Of a stretch of 64,000 nucleotides of DNA, positions 46,044 to 55,286 are shown in pieces (position 1 is the stretch's first letter; every line of letters begins with the position of its first letter). The notes under the pieces were generated by a model. The model had not been told where the DNA came from. It saw only the letters and a list, made by a program, of their open reading frames with translations, and searched no databases. The position numbers were made by a program, and so were the translations under genes. Source of the stretch: Listeria weihenstephanensis (GTDB lineage: Bacteria > Bacillota > Bacilli > Lactobacillales > Listeriaceae). The stretch is taken from the NCBI RefSeq assembly GCF_003534205.1, contig NZ_CP011102.1:2492036-2556035 (forward strand), read 5' to 3'.

Positions 46044-46511
46044 TTACGCTTTAAGAATATCCAAAAACTCTTTAAAATTCTCACTGATAAGACAAGTTAC
46101 TGGCTCCAACTCAACCGACTCCTCGTGGTTCCAAACACAGACAGTCGGTTCATCTACGTTTTCACGATAATCTAAACAAACCAAATCCCCCGCAAATAAT
46201 GCTGCAATCGGCAATAATTCAGTTCCAATTAAATCCTCATCCGTAATAATTCTCTCATCAAGCTGAGTTCTGACTACACCTATATCATAATATTCATCTT
46301 CTCTCGTCCCGGTGACATTCAAGATGCATAAAAATCTATCTATTGAACACTCATGATTATTACATGTAAAAGTATCCCTTATCGGAATAGCTCCACTAAA
46401 TTTCTGGATAAATTGTTTGTACGATTCTGGCAAGGCTATGCGCCATTTCCTTTCCCTCTCTAATAACAATTGGCTATCTGGTAATGGATTAATTATAGAA
46501 TCTGGCTTCAT
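46044..46511 (-). CDS. SMI1/KNR4 (SUKH) family immunity protein
   Basis: 155 residues. SUKH hallmarks: LERERKWRIALPESYKQFIQKFSGAIP near the N-terminus, LLPIAALFAGDLVCLDYRE in the middle, and a C-terminal FKEFLDIL. SUKH proteins commonly neutralise nuclease toxins of polymorphic systems. It overlaps the preceding immunity gene by four bases and lies in the T7SS unit downstream of the GHH nuclease toxin. Confidence 0.87.
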   Translation of the reverse strand: MKPDSIINPLPDSQLLLERERKWRIALPESYKQFIQKFSGAIPIRDTFTCNNHECSIDRFLCILNVTGTREDEYYDIGVVRTQLDERIITDEDLIGTELLPIAALFAGDLVCLDYRENVDEPTVCVWNHEESVELEPVTCLISENFKEFLDILKA

Positions 46512-47302
46512 CTAATCTTATGCCCATAAAAATACTTAGCTCCTATCTCCCAATTCTTCTTGGAAAGTTCATTCACGTAGCTAGTGACAGAATTCAAGCT
46601 ATCTTGATTCATCTCTGTCTGGTAGTCAACAGGGCACTTAATCCCACTCCAAATTGAAAGCAATGAGGGTACTATACTCATTTTTAATTTAGTAGCATTT
46701 TTCAAAGATAAAAATGCTTGGTTTATTAATTGTTTTGCTTCATTTCCTGGAAATACTGGTTGCCCTGCATAGTAATAGTCAGGCTCTACTCCTTCTATCT
46801 TCTCTAGATAAAATTCTCCAATTTGATTAACTGATGCGTCTTCGGGTAACAATTCAGTATACGCAAGAATTGTATCTAAAGCATCTCTTATCGTTTGCTC
46901 AACATATATATCTTCCCATTCTTCAAGTAAAGCTAATAAATACGGCACAACATTATATGATAATGCCGTTGGGGCGCATGCAGCAAAAGTATTAGCATTT
47001 GAATCGGATACAGTTGAAAGAAAGACCATATTATTATCAATCAGAAAATCCTCATGCGTTGCGACCGAACAAAATAATCTGATGCATAAATTCAGTACTT
47101 CCTCATCTCTTGTGCTATTCATTAGATCAATAAGCATATTTTTTATTGTAAAGTCACCTGATTTAAGAATTTCCATAATGCTAAGAATGCATTCTTGCTC
47201 GCTAGTTATTGAAGCAAAATTATCTTTTATTGTGGCAATAGATTCGTTATCTAAAATCGGGCCATACCATATGCCACTTACCAAATTATTGTTTTCAACC
47301 AA
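46508..47302 (-). CDS. Putative immunity protein (Imm47-like)
   Basis: 264 residues from a TTG at 47302 (GGAG 5 bases upstream). Soluble, almost entirely helical, HEAT-like in feel. The start (GIWYGPILDN) and overall composition recall Imm47-type immunity proteins, but that family call is tentative. It directly follows the toxin gene (22-base gap), which is the usual place for the cognate immunity gene. Confidence 0.6.
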   Translation of the reverse strand: MVENNNLVSGIWYGPILDNESIATIKDNFASITSEQECILSIMEILKSGDFTIKNMLIDLMNSTRDEEVLNLCIRLFCSVATHEDFLIDNNMVFLSTVSDSNANTFAACAPTALSYNVVPYLLALLEEWEDIYVEQTIRDALDTILAYTELLPEDASVNQIGEFYLEKIEGVEPDYYYAGQPVFPGNEAKQLINQAFLSLKNATKLKMSIVPSLLSIWSGIKCPVDYQTEMNQDSLNSVTSYVNELSKKNWEIGAKYFYGHKIR

Positions 47303-47324
47303 CCGATCTCCACTTCCTTTCGAT

Positions 47325-49043
47325 TCACCTTAATCCACTATCTCTCTGCCATTTCAATACTTTGTTTTGGAATGTCGTAACTTCAGTATGGTTAGGATTA
47401 TTTCCAAACACAAACAAACCACCTTCAGTTTGATGTATCTTAAGTATTTTAGCATTCTCTTTACCAAGTCCTTCAGTATGATAGAAATCTAAATCTAATC
47501 CTTCTAATTCACTTCGCCGAATCGTTGACTCACCAGTAAATTGAATATTGCTCTCCATATTTTCTCCACCAAATGACAATCCCTGCCTATGATGTCCCTT
47601 AGGCAATTCACCTCTACTCACCATAGATGTATACTCATCTCTCGCTGCCTTTAATTCATCTCCAGCGACAATTTTTGATTCATCGGGATCAGGGAACCAA
47701 CTCGGATTTTCCTCGTGTAATCTCTTGGCATCATCATAGTATGGACCATATACATCTTTCCCCATAGGAGTAATATCATCAGCTTTTTTCGTTACCATTT
47801 CAAGTGTTTCATCAGATCCGTTACTAATAATCCTATTAAAAGTTGAAGCTGCTTTTTCAGAGCTCACAGCTACATCATCAACAAAACCAAACCCATCCGC
47901 AACCAAACGCTCGCCGCCAAAGTTCAAATTCCGCATGTTATCTCCGAAATTCGCCGTCATTTTCTTAACGGTAGTCAAGCCTTCCTGCGCCGTATTCTTC
48001 ACGGTACTCGCCACATCACCGAGCACCCGCGGCACATTCCGAATCCGCTCCGCACTCTCACGCAATGCTTGTTTTCCCATCGCGTCCAAATTCGACAATC
48101 CTTGTTTCATGCTCTGCCTCAGCGTCAACTTACTGCCTGCTTGAACTGAATCGACGGCCAAACTTCCTGCTTTCGTCGCTTGGCTAAACGCACGTAATCC
48201 TTTCACGCCCGGAATGATATCCAACAACGCAAACGCCCCACGTGTCGCGCGCTCGGTCCCGTCCATTTCGCGTCCAGTCATCCAGTCTTTACCGGTCGCG
48301 GCGCTAGACAATTCCAGTGTACCATATGCAACGCCGAGTGCCAATCCTGCAGGTGGGCACAGAATACTCACGCCGATAATCACGACCGCAATCCCGATAT
48401 CACGCCAAAATTCACGGCTCTCTTGCTCATCCCGAATCGATTCATACTCAAACGCGCGCGAACTCGACACCGCGGATTGGTACTGCTCGTATGTAAACTC
48501 TTGGTCGGGATTTTGCTTACTATACTCTGCAAACTGCGCCTTCAAATTATCCGCAAAAAAGTTATCGCCTGCCATGATATCGCTCAAATTTATCTTGTCT
48601 TTTGGCACCGTCGTCGTTTGTGGCGTCGCGCCATATCCGTAACCGTAACCCGTCGTTACAATCGTCGTCGCGCCAATCGTGTTTTTCGTCTCATAATCAT
48701 CAATTGACAAAGCTTCCATCTTCTCCACAAACTTATCGATATCCTTATAAAACGGCTCATCAATCACGCGTTCGACCATACTTCCCGCATCTCCCGCGTA
48801 ATCTTGCAGTGTCTCCATTTTTTCGAACATGGTCTGATACTTGCTTTCCTTATCGGTGAAAGAGAACGAAATCACGCCGTCTTGGTCATCTTTACGAATA
48901 TCATTTTGTGCATCTTCAAAATTGCGATTGATGTCTTTTAAATAATCCGTCACGCCTTTTCCTGAAAACATGCCTGAATTAATCAAGCCTTTCAGTGCAT
49001 TATGCGATTTATCCCACTCATTTTCTTTATATTTTACATCCAT
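47325..49043 (-). CDS. T7SS polymorphic toxin with C-terminal GHH-type nuclease domain
   Basis: 572 residues; GGAGGGAGG lies before the ATG. The N-terminal about 230 residues are helical and LXG-like (NALKGLINSGMFSGKGVTDY). A membrane-like glycine/alanine stretch follows (about 218-240), then a pre-toxin PT-TG segment (ATGKDWMTGREMDGTERATR, GAFALLDIIPGVKGL). The C-terminal domain (about 475-572) carries ELPKGHHRQGLSFGGENM, a GHH signature of HNH/Endo VII nucleases. It is presumably exported by the EssC machine and cleaves DNA or RNA of rival cells. Immunity candidates follow directly. Confidence 0.82.
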   Translation of the reverse strand: MDVKYKENEWDKSHNALKGLINSGMFSGKGVTDYLKDINRNFEDAQNDIRKDDQDGVISFSFTDKESKYQTMFEKMETLQDYAGDAGSMVERVIDEPFYKDIDKFVEKMEALSIDDYETKNTIGATTIVTTGYGYGYGATPQTTTVPKDKINLSDIMAGDNFFADNLKAQFAEYSKQNPDQEFTYEQYQSAVSSSRAFEYESIRDEQESREFWRDIGIAVVIIGVSILCPPAGLALGVAYGTLELSSAATGKDWMTGREMDGTERATRGAFALLDIIPGVKGLRAFSQATKAGSLAVDSVQAGSKLTLRQSMKQGLSNLDAMGKQALRESAERIRNVPRVLGDVASTVKNTAQEGLTTVKKMTANFGDNMRNLNFGGERLVADGFGFVDDVAVSSEKAASTFNRIISNGSDETLEMVTKKADDITPMGKDVYGPYYDDAKRLHEENPSWFPDPDESKIVAGDELKAARDEYTSMVSRGELPKGHHRQGLSFGGENMESNIQFTGESTIRRSELEGLDLDFYHTEGLGKENAKILKIHQTEGGLFVFGNNPNHTEVTTFQNKVLKWQRDSGLR

Positions 49044-49059
49044 CTTTCGCGCCTCCCTC

Positions 49060-49404
49060 CTACTCTGGTAAGTCTAATTTTGTATAGAATTCTTGGCCAA
49101 GCGACTCGTCTTGCTCCATCATCGTATTGATTGTATACGCGACAAGCCCCGCGATTTGCGCATAATTATCATACAAATCCATCGCCTTTTTATTCGCCTT
49201 ATCGTAAACTTCCAGTGCCTTCTTCGCCTTGCCATCTTCATAAAACGTGATTGCAGAAATAGATTCAGTTGATTTTCCCAGCTTCTCAAGCTCTAAAATA
49301 ATCTTGTTAATCCGATTAAAAATCTCTGAAATCTCATCCACGCTAATCGATATATCTGCGGCACCGCCTCCAGCACCTGCTCCGTCCATTGCTACGTTAG
49401 CCAT
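49060..49404 (-). CDS. Small helical T7SS-associated protein (toxin partner candidate)
   Basis: 114 residues from ATG 49404 (AAGGAGGTG 7 bases upstream); the start overlaps the previous stop by 8 bases. Gly/Ala-rich N-terminus (DGAGAGGGAADISISVD), then two long amphipathic helices. No WxG motif. It sits directly before the toxin gene, the position of the small alpha-helical targeting partners (Lap-type) of LXG toxins. Family not certain. Confidence 0.7.
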   Translation of the reverse strand: MANVAMDGAGAGGGAADISISVDEISEIFNRINKIILELEKLGKSTESISAITFYEDGKAKKALEVYDKANKKAMDLYDNYAQIAGLVAYTINTMMEQDESLGQEFYTKLDLPE

Positions 49405-50113
49405 GTTGCGCCACCTCCTTGTAAGGGAATTCCATTTCGTCAAACACGACTTTCATCAACCAATATTGGCTCACCTGCTGATATTGCTGACGCGCGACAT
49501 CTAGTGAAATCAGTTTGTCGCCGTATAAGAAAAATAGCCAGTTTTGATAGAAGCTTGGTTCGGTTATTTCGGCTGGGTATTTGTCTAAATGAAACACTTC
49601 GAAATTGAAAACTGGTTCGCTTAGTTCCATCGCCTTGATTTCGTTTTTTTCTTGGTTGGTGAGTTCGGTAGTAAGGAAAGTTTTCTCATCAATGCCTGGT
49701 TCGCGTGCGATTAACGGGAAACCGTCGTATAGCACTTTTAAGGCATGGGCTTTGGACAGAACGAGTAAGCGGTAGTATTTGTTTTTCTCGGCTTCGATGA
49801 TGAGGACGACTTCTTCGGTGTTGTCTTCTTGGAACGAGAACATGATGTTGTTGCAGCGTACGTATTTCTTGCTTCGATGGTACGCGGATAGTTTGTTGAT
49901 AACGAAGGCGCCACTTTTGGTGACAGCGCCTTCTGGTGTTAGGATTTCTTTTGCGATGAGTTGTTGCTGTGCGTATGCCATTGGGTCATCGTCTCGTAAA
50001 ATGAATACTTCTTTGCCGGGAAAACCGAATAGGACATTGCCATCCGTTGCGGCAAGAAGGAGATACATTTCTTCAAGGCTAAAATAATCATTAGGATCAA
50101 GTTGTTGTGTCAT
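49397..50113 (-). CDS. T7SS-locus protein of unknown function (possibly DUF5081)
   Basis: 238 residues from ATG 50113, which overlaps the WXG100 gene stop (ATGA); GGGAGGT lies 9 bases upstream. The longer frame to 50281 is only the WXG gene in another frame. Soluble, mixed alpha-beta; no catalytic motif (YFSLEEMYLLLAATDGNVLFGF, then FILRDDDPMAYAQQQLI). A chaperone or adaptor role for the effector by analogy with EspG-like proteins is inference. The DUF5081 label is from memory and unverified. Confidence 0.65.
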   Translation of the reverse strand: MTQQLDPNDYFSLEEMYLLLAATDGNVLFGFPGKEVFILRDDDPMAYAQQQLIAKEILTPEGAVTKSGAFVINKLSAYHRSKKYVRCNNIMFSFQEDNTEEVVLIIEAEKNKYYRLLVLSKAHALKVLYDGFPLIAREPGIDEKTFLTTELTNQEKNEIKAMELSEPVFNFEVFHLDKYPAEITEPSFYQNWLFFLYGDKLISLDVARQQYQQVSQYWLMKVVFDEMEFPYKEVAQHG

Positions 50114-50412
50114 AGATTTTTGACCTCCCGCACTTTGGATTCGCTGTCGTAGGCTTCGATGTATTTCTCTAGATTTTCTAGGGCTTTCGTTTGTTCTTTC
50201 ATCGCGGATTTCACATCTTCGTGATATTGAACAATGATATCCAAGTAGGCAACAAAGGCTTGCTTGGACTTGCCTTTCCACGTGACACCATTGACATAAC
50301 TTTTCAGAGTAGTCGCCTGATCGTAGCTGTTTTTTAAGGCTGTGTCTATTTCTTTTGCTATCGTTCTGGCTTCTCCCACTTTATCTCCGTATATCGTAAC
50401 TTTATCAGCCAT
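50110..50412 (-). CDS. WXG100-family T7SS protein (EsxB-like)
   Basis: 100 residues from ATG 50412 (AGGAGGG about 7 bases upstream). Helical hairpin with a WxG turn at W45-K46-G47 (GVTWKGKSKQAF), the signature of WXG100 secretion substrates. The second helix ends with a charged tail (ESKVREVKNL). Possible heterodimer partner for the toxin or for the neighbouring 113-residue protein. Follows essC in the same operon. Confidence 0.8.
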   Translation of the reverse strand: MADKVTIYGDKVGEARTIAKEIDTALKNSYDQATTLKSYVNGVTWKGKSKQAFVAYLDIIVQYHEDVKSAMKEQTKALENLEKYIEAYDSESKVREVKNL

Positions 50413-50416
50413 TTGC

Positions 50417-50758
50417 TCATCCCTCCTTTGCTGCGGCGTCTCTATAATGCACGTACCGCTCATACGCCTTGTCGCGCGCCGCTGTTAAACTGGAACGCTT
50501 GTCGCTCGCGTCATTAATGTAGCCTTCTAGCTGTGTTGTCAGTTCTTCTCGTTTGGAATCGAAATGCTTGGATGGAATGACAGAATTACTGAAATTCGGA
50601 TGCGCGCTTTTGTAGGAGGAAAGCGAACTCCTCGCTTCCCCTATTAGTTTGTCGTGCTCAGTAATCGCATCCTTGAGCCTATCGTGCAACCGGTCATAAT
50701 CATCGCGTTTCTTCTCCAATTCTGTGGACATAATATCTATCCCAAAAATTCTAGCCAA
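50417..50758 (-). CDS. Coiled-coil T7SS-associated protein (YwqH/DUF5082-like)
   Basis: 113 residues from a TTG at 50758, which has AAGGAGGG 6 bases upstream; ATG 50731 is the alternative. Almost wholly helical and highly charged (LEKKRDDYDRLHDRLKDAI). This class regularly stands next to LXG toxins. Immediately downstream of essC (12-base gap) and 4 bases before the WXG100 gene. Confidence 0.72.
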   Translation of the reverse strand: MARIFGIDIMSTELEKKRDDYDRLHDRLKDAITEHDKLIGEARSSLSSYKSAHPNFSNSVIPSKHFDSKREELTTQLEGYINDASDKRSSLTAARDKAYERYVHYRDAAAKEG

Positions 50759-50770
50759 TCAAATCCCTCC

Positions 50771-53700
50771 TTATTTCGCTGGTTTCACAACTTTAATTTT
50801 CTCTGCTATGCCGTTTTGGATGTAATACGCCTCAAATGGCAGTAAGTTCGGTTCTTTGTAGTTTTTATTGCTGACGTCGATAACGTTTTGGTCGCCGATT
50901 TTGCAAAGGGCAATTCCGTTTTTCTGTTTCTTAATCGCGCCGCTAACTTTGTCATAGCCTCGTCCCATCGTGCTTGTGTTGCCTGCAATGATGAAGTAGA
51001 TGCCGAACCTTGCGCCATTTTCAAGCAGATTGGTAAAATCGGTTTCGAGGTCGCTGCTGATGCCATTGACGATTAAGTCGAGATCGGCAATCGCAACAAG
51101 AACTGGGCGGGCGTCTTTTAGGAATTCGGCAGTCGTTGTTAGCCCACCGCTTTCTTTTTGAGCCGCTGCAAAACCGTCTTGACGACTTTCTAGCAAACCG
51201 TGAAGTTCTTTGAAAATCATCGTGATGGTTTCGGTGTCGTTGCCGTATGCGTTGACGTTCGGTTTGTAAGCCGCGAAACGTAGCATTGGATTATCGGTCA
51301 GAATGATGTCGATTTGCGGATTGACCACCATAACGTCAAGCAGTGTCACCATCGTTGACTCAATCAATTCGACGCGATCGCTCATCACGAGTGTATTTTG
51401 ATTTTCTTTGTAGTGTAATGGAATAGGTTCGACATTTTCAAAATCAACAGCAAACGGTAAATGGCCAGCTGCGAGCATGTTTTGCGTCGATTTCCATGAT
51501 ACGAAATCTTGGAATGGGAGCACTTCTGGAACCATTGGAATCGGAAGTGGGCGCTCGCCAGTCCATGCATCAGACATTTCTTTCGCCTCTTGCTGAATCG
51601 CACTAATGATTTGTAACGTGTCTTCGCCTTTGTTTGGAAGCGCTGTTTGGAACACAGCGATATCGTCCTGTTTCACCAAGCCGCGACCTGGTAATTCCTC
51701 GCTCGTTAAGTCGGTGCGCCCGATGATACTTCTCGCGTCGGATGCCTCGATTAGGTAAAGCGGGATTTGCGTTTTAATATTGGAAAGTAACGGTGTGCGC
51801 ATCGCATTTTGCTGGCCAGCACTGATGACGAGATTGATTCCGACACCGGCACCTTCACGCGCAATTTGCGTCATAATCTTCTCGAATCCTTCTTGGAACG
51901 GCGATTCTTTGACTGGATCGAAATTATCAATAATAATCACGACATTTGGCAAAATTTCTCCGCTCGCTTTTTCGTACATGTCAAGATTCGCGACGCCGAA
52001 CTGGCTTAATTTACGTTTACGATCCTTTAACTCGCGGTCAAAACGACGAACGAATTTGCTGACTTTTTCTTCTTCATCAAGCATAATCGTATCGGCGACG
52101 TGTGGTAATTCGCGCAACGGCAAAAGACCATTGGTTCCGAAATCGAGCAGGTAAATGTGCAGGTGTTCGGGATTATGCACGCGTGCCAAGTCCATCACGA
52201 CAGTTTGCAGGAAGGTTGATTTTCCGTAACCAGGACTTGAGTAAACCGCGATGTGACCGTCTTTTGACAAGTTTACTTCGACGGCACGCTGATCTTGCAT
52301 TTCAGGAATATCCATGAAACCAATAATCGGTGCGAGTTCGGATTTCTCTTTTTGCCATGCTTCTTTGTAATCGATTGGATGCAGCTCTGGCAAGAAAATC
52401 ATATCTTCCAAAGGCGGCAACCACGGACGCGGTAACATCGCAATGTTCGCTTCCTCCGTATAATCGTGAATATAATCGATCACCGCATCCAGCTCTGACG
52501 GCACTTTCGAAATATCCTCTTTATCGCCCAAACCACTCAAATCTTCCGTCAAAATTTCATACTGACCGAGATCGTTAATCGCGTAAATCGTCGTGTCCAC
52601 TTGCTCTTGATCGTCTTTATCCGGCACGTAATCCGCGCCACTCCAAGCACTTTGGAACAATTCGTAAATCTCGTTATTCCCGACTTGCAAATACGAACGG
52701 CCGGGTAGCGTGATTTCCGCGGCGTCTGGTGTTTTCAAAATTTCATTGGAATCCGACGCGTTTTGTACTTTCAGCGCCAGTTTGAATTTCGAGTTCGACC
52801 AGATTTGGTCATCCACGACACCACTTGGTTTTTGCGTTGCGAGAATCAAATGGATACCGAGCGAACGCCCAATACGCGCTGTTGAAACTAACTCTTTCAT
52901 GAATTCCGGTTGCTCACTTTTTAGCTCGGCAAACTCATCGGAAATCAGGAATAAATGCGGCATCGCTTCTGATGCTTCGCCTAATTTGTATAATTTTTGA
53001 TATTGGTTAATATGGTTGACATCGTGCTCGCCGAATAGACGTTGACGCTTCTGCAATTCGGCTTTGATCGAAGCTAGCGCACGCATACTTTGCGCGCCGT
53101 CCAAGTTCGTGATCGTACCGAGCAAATGTGGCAAGTTTCGGAACAGATTCGCCATGCCGCCGCCCTTGTAATCGATCAGCAAGAACGCGACTTCATATGG
53201 ATGGAAATTCACGGCAAGCGAGATAATGTACGATTGAATAATCTCCGACTTACCAGAACCCGTCGTACCCGCGACCAAACCATGCGGACCATGGGCTTTT
53301 TCATGCAAGTTCAGGTTGACAATATCGTCTTTCCCACGCAAACCAAGCGGAACCGCCAAGCTCTTATACGTCTCATTTTTCTCCCAACGCGCGCTAATTC
53401 CAAGCTCTTCCACGCGATCGACACCGTACATTTCCAAAAATGTCACCGATTCTGGAATTGAATTTTTCAGATTCTGCAAGTGATTAAGCGGCGCCAACGC
53501 ACGACTCACACTCTCTTTATCAAAATCAGCAGGGAAATGATCCAGCGTAAAGCCACGATTCACAAGCTCGCCTTGCTCCAACAGCACATTCCCGTTCTTC
53601 GCGTCCCGAATATCAATAACCGTTTTCACATGCTCCGGCAGACTCTGCATCACGTCCTGCACGAACACAAGCGAAACCCCGTACTCACTCGGATCCTCAT

Positions 53701-55285
53701 TGAAAAACTCCATCACCGTGTGATCCATCATCAGTTTCTCGTCCGTCACAAGCACCACATAATGCGGCGAAAAGTACATCTGCTCCGACTTGTTGCCCTT
53801 TTCCTCCAAAGCCATCTTGCGCTCCTTCAGAATTTGGTACAACGAGTTCAAAACCTGGTCCCGCGAACGCTCATGATACACGAAGCCACGCACATTAATA
53901 TCGCGCAAACTCGCGTGTGGCAACCAACGCATCCAGTCCCACTGTTCCTTTTCCTCTTCCGGGAATACCGTAATAAACTGCAAATCATAGTAGCTGTGGA
54001 ATAACGCCGTCTGCATCACCATCAACTGCAACTGCTCAATCACAAGCGCGCGGTGTCCAATATAACCAACCGGCCCGTTCATCAAATCCGTCCCCATCGG
54101 CACATCCTTCACCGAATAATACTGCGACTTCAAATTCTTCGCGCTATCGATCAAATCATCCTCGTCCTGCGAAAACTCCTCTTCCTGGAATTCCACATTA
54201 AAAGACGTATTCTCATCCCCAGTACCAACCCGATACTGCAAAAAGTCATGGTGGAACATCGTCTTCTCATAAATCCGCGAATCCACAGAAAGCGCCATAT
54301 CGCGAATTTCCGTCACTGTTGGAAAATGATAATGTAGCGCATGCGCCTGTTCCTCCGCTGCTGCGTGAAGTTCCGACGTCTTATCCTTCAAATAACGACG
54401 ATAGCTCGCGTCACGTTCCTTCATGTCCACCTTATATTTTTTGCGATTTTTCACATACGTAATCACCGAGAAAATCACCGTCGCGCCCGTCATCCCAAGC
54501 GTCATCAACACGAAAATCGGATTTGGCCGTAAAAACATCATCACAATCGACATCGCAATCATAATCAGCGGTGGAATCAGAATTTTCATCAATTCCTCGC
54601 TTGGTTTCGAAGGCTTGCCCGGCGGCTTCGCAATCGTCAAATTCGACTCCGGCGCACGATAAATAATCCGCGGCGACCGGTGATAATCCGGATAATCCGC
54701 ACTAAACGCATTGTCCGGCGCCACAAGCTGTGCAAGCGTCGCGTGAACCCGACCATCTCCCGCGATCACCTCGATGTCCTCCTTACCGACCCGAATCGTC
54801 ACACCGTCAAAATACAGCTGATCCCCAGCCGCTAATAGGCACTCCTTTTCCACACGATAATAGTTGTGGTAAACAATTCCACCATACACATTCAATTTAA
54901 ATGCCGCGCCAAGCTCCTCACGAATAAACAACAAATCCGCCGTCGTGCCCGCAATCACAACATCATTAAAATCCTTCTCACCAAACGTAATGGCATATTT
55001 CGTCGTCGTATCAAAAACCTGCGACGCCACATCCTCCGTCAAATAAAACTGGATTTTCTCCCCGTCAGACGTCTCCAAATTCAGACGCTCATTCAGCGCA
55101 AGCGGCAAATCACCCAAAAACCATTGACCCGCGTCCTCATTCCAGACCACCTGCAACGAATCCGCCAAATTCTCATAGGTCACCGTGTGATCCAAGTTTC
55201 CGCCAATCGTTACCTCTTTTTTCGGATCAAGTTGGCATTTATGTAGCTGATTGCCATAACTAATCGTCAGTAGTTGCTTCTCCAT
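50771..55285 (-). CDS. essC: T7SS ATPase EssC (FtsK/SpoIIIE family)
   Basis: 1504 residues, full length. Two N-terminal FHA-type domains (about 1-180), two membrane segments (about 233-277), then three P-loop ATPase domains. D1 has Walker A GTTGSGKSE (about 672-680) and DEFAEL. D2 has SSPGYGKST (about 1015-1023) and VVIIIDNFD. D3 (about 1290-1480) has no intact Walker A. EssC is the motor and substrate-recognition core of the secretion system. In Staphylococcus the C-terminus varies with the effector set, which lies directly downstream, as here. Confidence 0.96.
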   Translation of the reverse strand: MEKQLLTISYGNQLHKCQLDPKKEVTIGGNLDHTVTYENLADSLQVVWNEDAGQWFLGDLPLALNERLNLETSDGEKIQFYLTEDVASQVFDTTTKYAITFGEKDFNDVVIAGTTADLLFIREELGAAFKLNVYGGIVYHNYYRVEKECLLAAGDQLYFDGVTIRVGKEDIEVIAGDGRVHATLAQLVAPDNAFSADYPDYHRSPRIIYRAPESNLTIAKPPGKPSKPSEELMKILIPPLIMIAMSIVMMFLRPNPIFVLMTLGMTGATVIFSVITYVKNRKKYKVDMKERDASYRRYLKDKTSELHAAAEEQAHALHYHFPTVTEIRDMALSVDSRIYEKTMFHHDFLQYRVGTGDENTSFNVEFQEEEFSQDEDDLIDSAKNLKSQYYSVKDVPMGTDLMNGPVGYIGHRALVIEQLQLMVMQTALFHSYYDLQFITVFPEEEKEQWDWMRWLPHASLRDINVRGFVYHERSRDQVLNSLYQILKERKMALEEKGNKSEQMYFSPHYVVLVTDEKLMMDHTVMEFFNEDPSEYGVSLVFVQDVMQSLPEHVKTVIDIRDAKNGNVLLEQGELVNRGFTLDHFPADFDKESVSRALAPLNHLQNLKNSIPESVTFLEMYGVDRVEELGISARWEKNETYKSLAVPLGLRGKDDIVNLNLHEKAHGPHGLVAGTTGSGKSEIIQSYIISLAVNFHPYEVAFLLIDYKGGGMANLFRNLPHLLGTITNLDGAQSMRALASIKAELQKRQRLFGEHDVNHINQYQKLYKLGEASEAMPHLFLISDEFAELKSEQPEFMKELVSTARIGRSLGIHLILATQKPSGVVDDQIWSNSKFKLALKVQNASDSNEILKTPDAAEITLPGRSYLQVGNNEIYELFQSAWSGADYVPDKDDQEQVDTTIYAINDLGQYEILTEDLSGLGDKEDISKVPSELDAVIDYIHDYTEEANIAMLPRPWLPPLEDMIFLPELHPIDYKEAWQKEKSELAPIIGFMDIPEMQDQRAVEVNLSKDGHIAVYSSPGYGKSTFLQTVVMDLARVHNPEHLHIYLLDFGTNGLLPLRELPHVADTIMLDEEEKVSKFVRRFDRELKDRKRKLSQFGVANLDMYEKASGEILPNVVIIIDNFDPVKESPFQEGFEKIMTQIAREGAGVGINLVISAGQQNAMRTPLLSNIKTQIPLYLIEASDARSIIGRTDLTSEELPGRGLVKQDDIAVFQTALPNKGEDTLQIISAIQQEAKEMSDAWTGERPLPIPMVPEVLPFQDFVSWKSTQNMLAAGHLPFAVDFENVEPIPLHYKENQNTLVMSDRVELIESTMVTLLDVMVVNPQIDIILTDNPMLRFAAYKPNVNAYGNDTETITMIFKELHGLLESRQDGFAAAQKESGGLTTTAEFLKDARPVLVAIADLDLIVNGISSDLETDFTNLLENGARFGIYFIIAGNTSTMGRGYDKVSGAIKKQKNGIALCKIGDQNVIDVSNKNYKEPNLLPFEAYYIQNGIAEKIKVVKPAK

Positions 55286-55286
55286 C

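Noticed and set aside
53090-54337. Plus-strand frames opposite essC
   Set aside because: Antisense shadows with skewed composition and no start signals; essC is complete on the minus strand.
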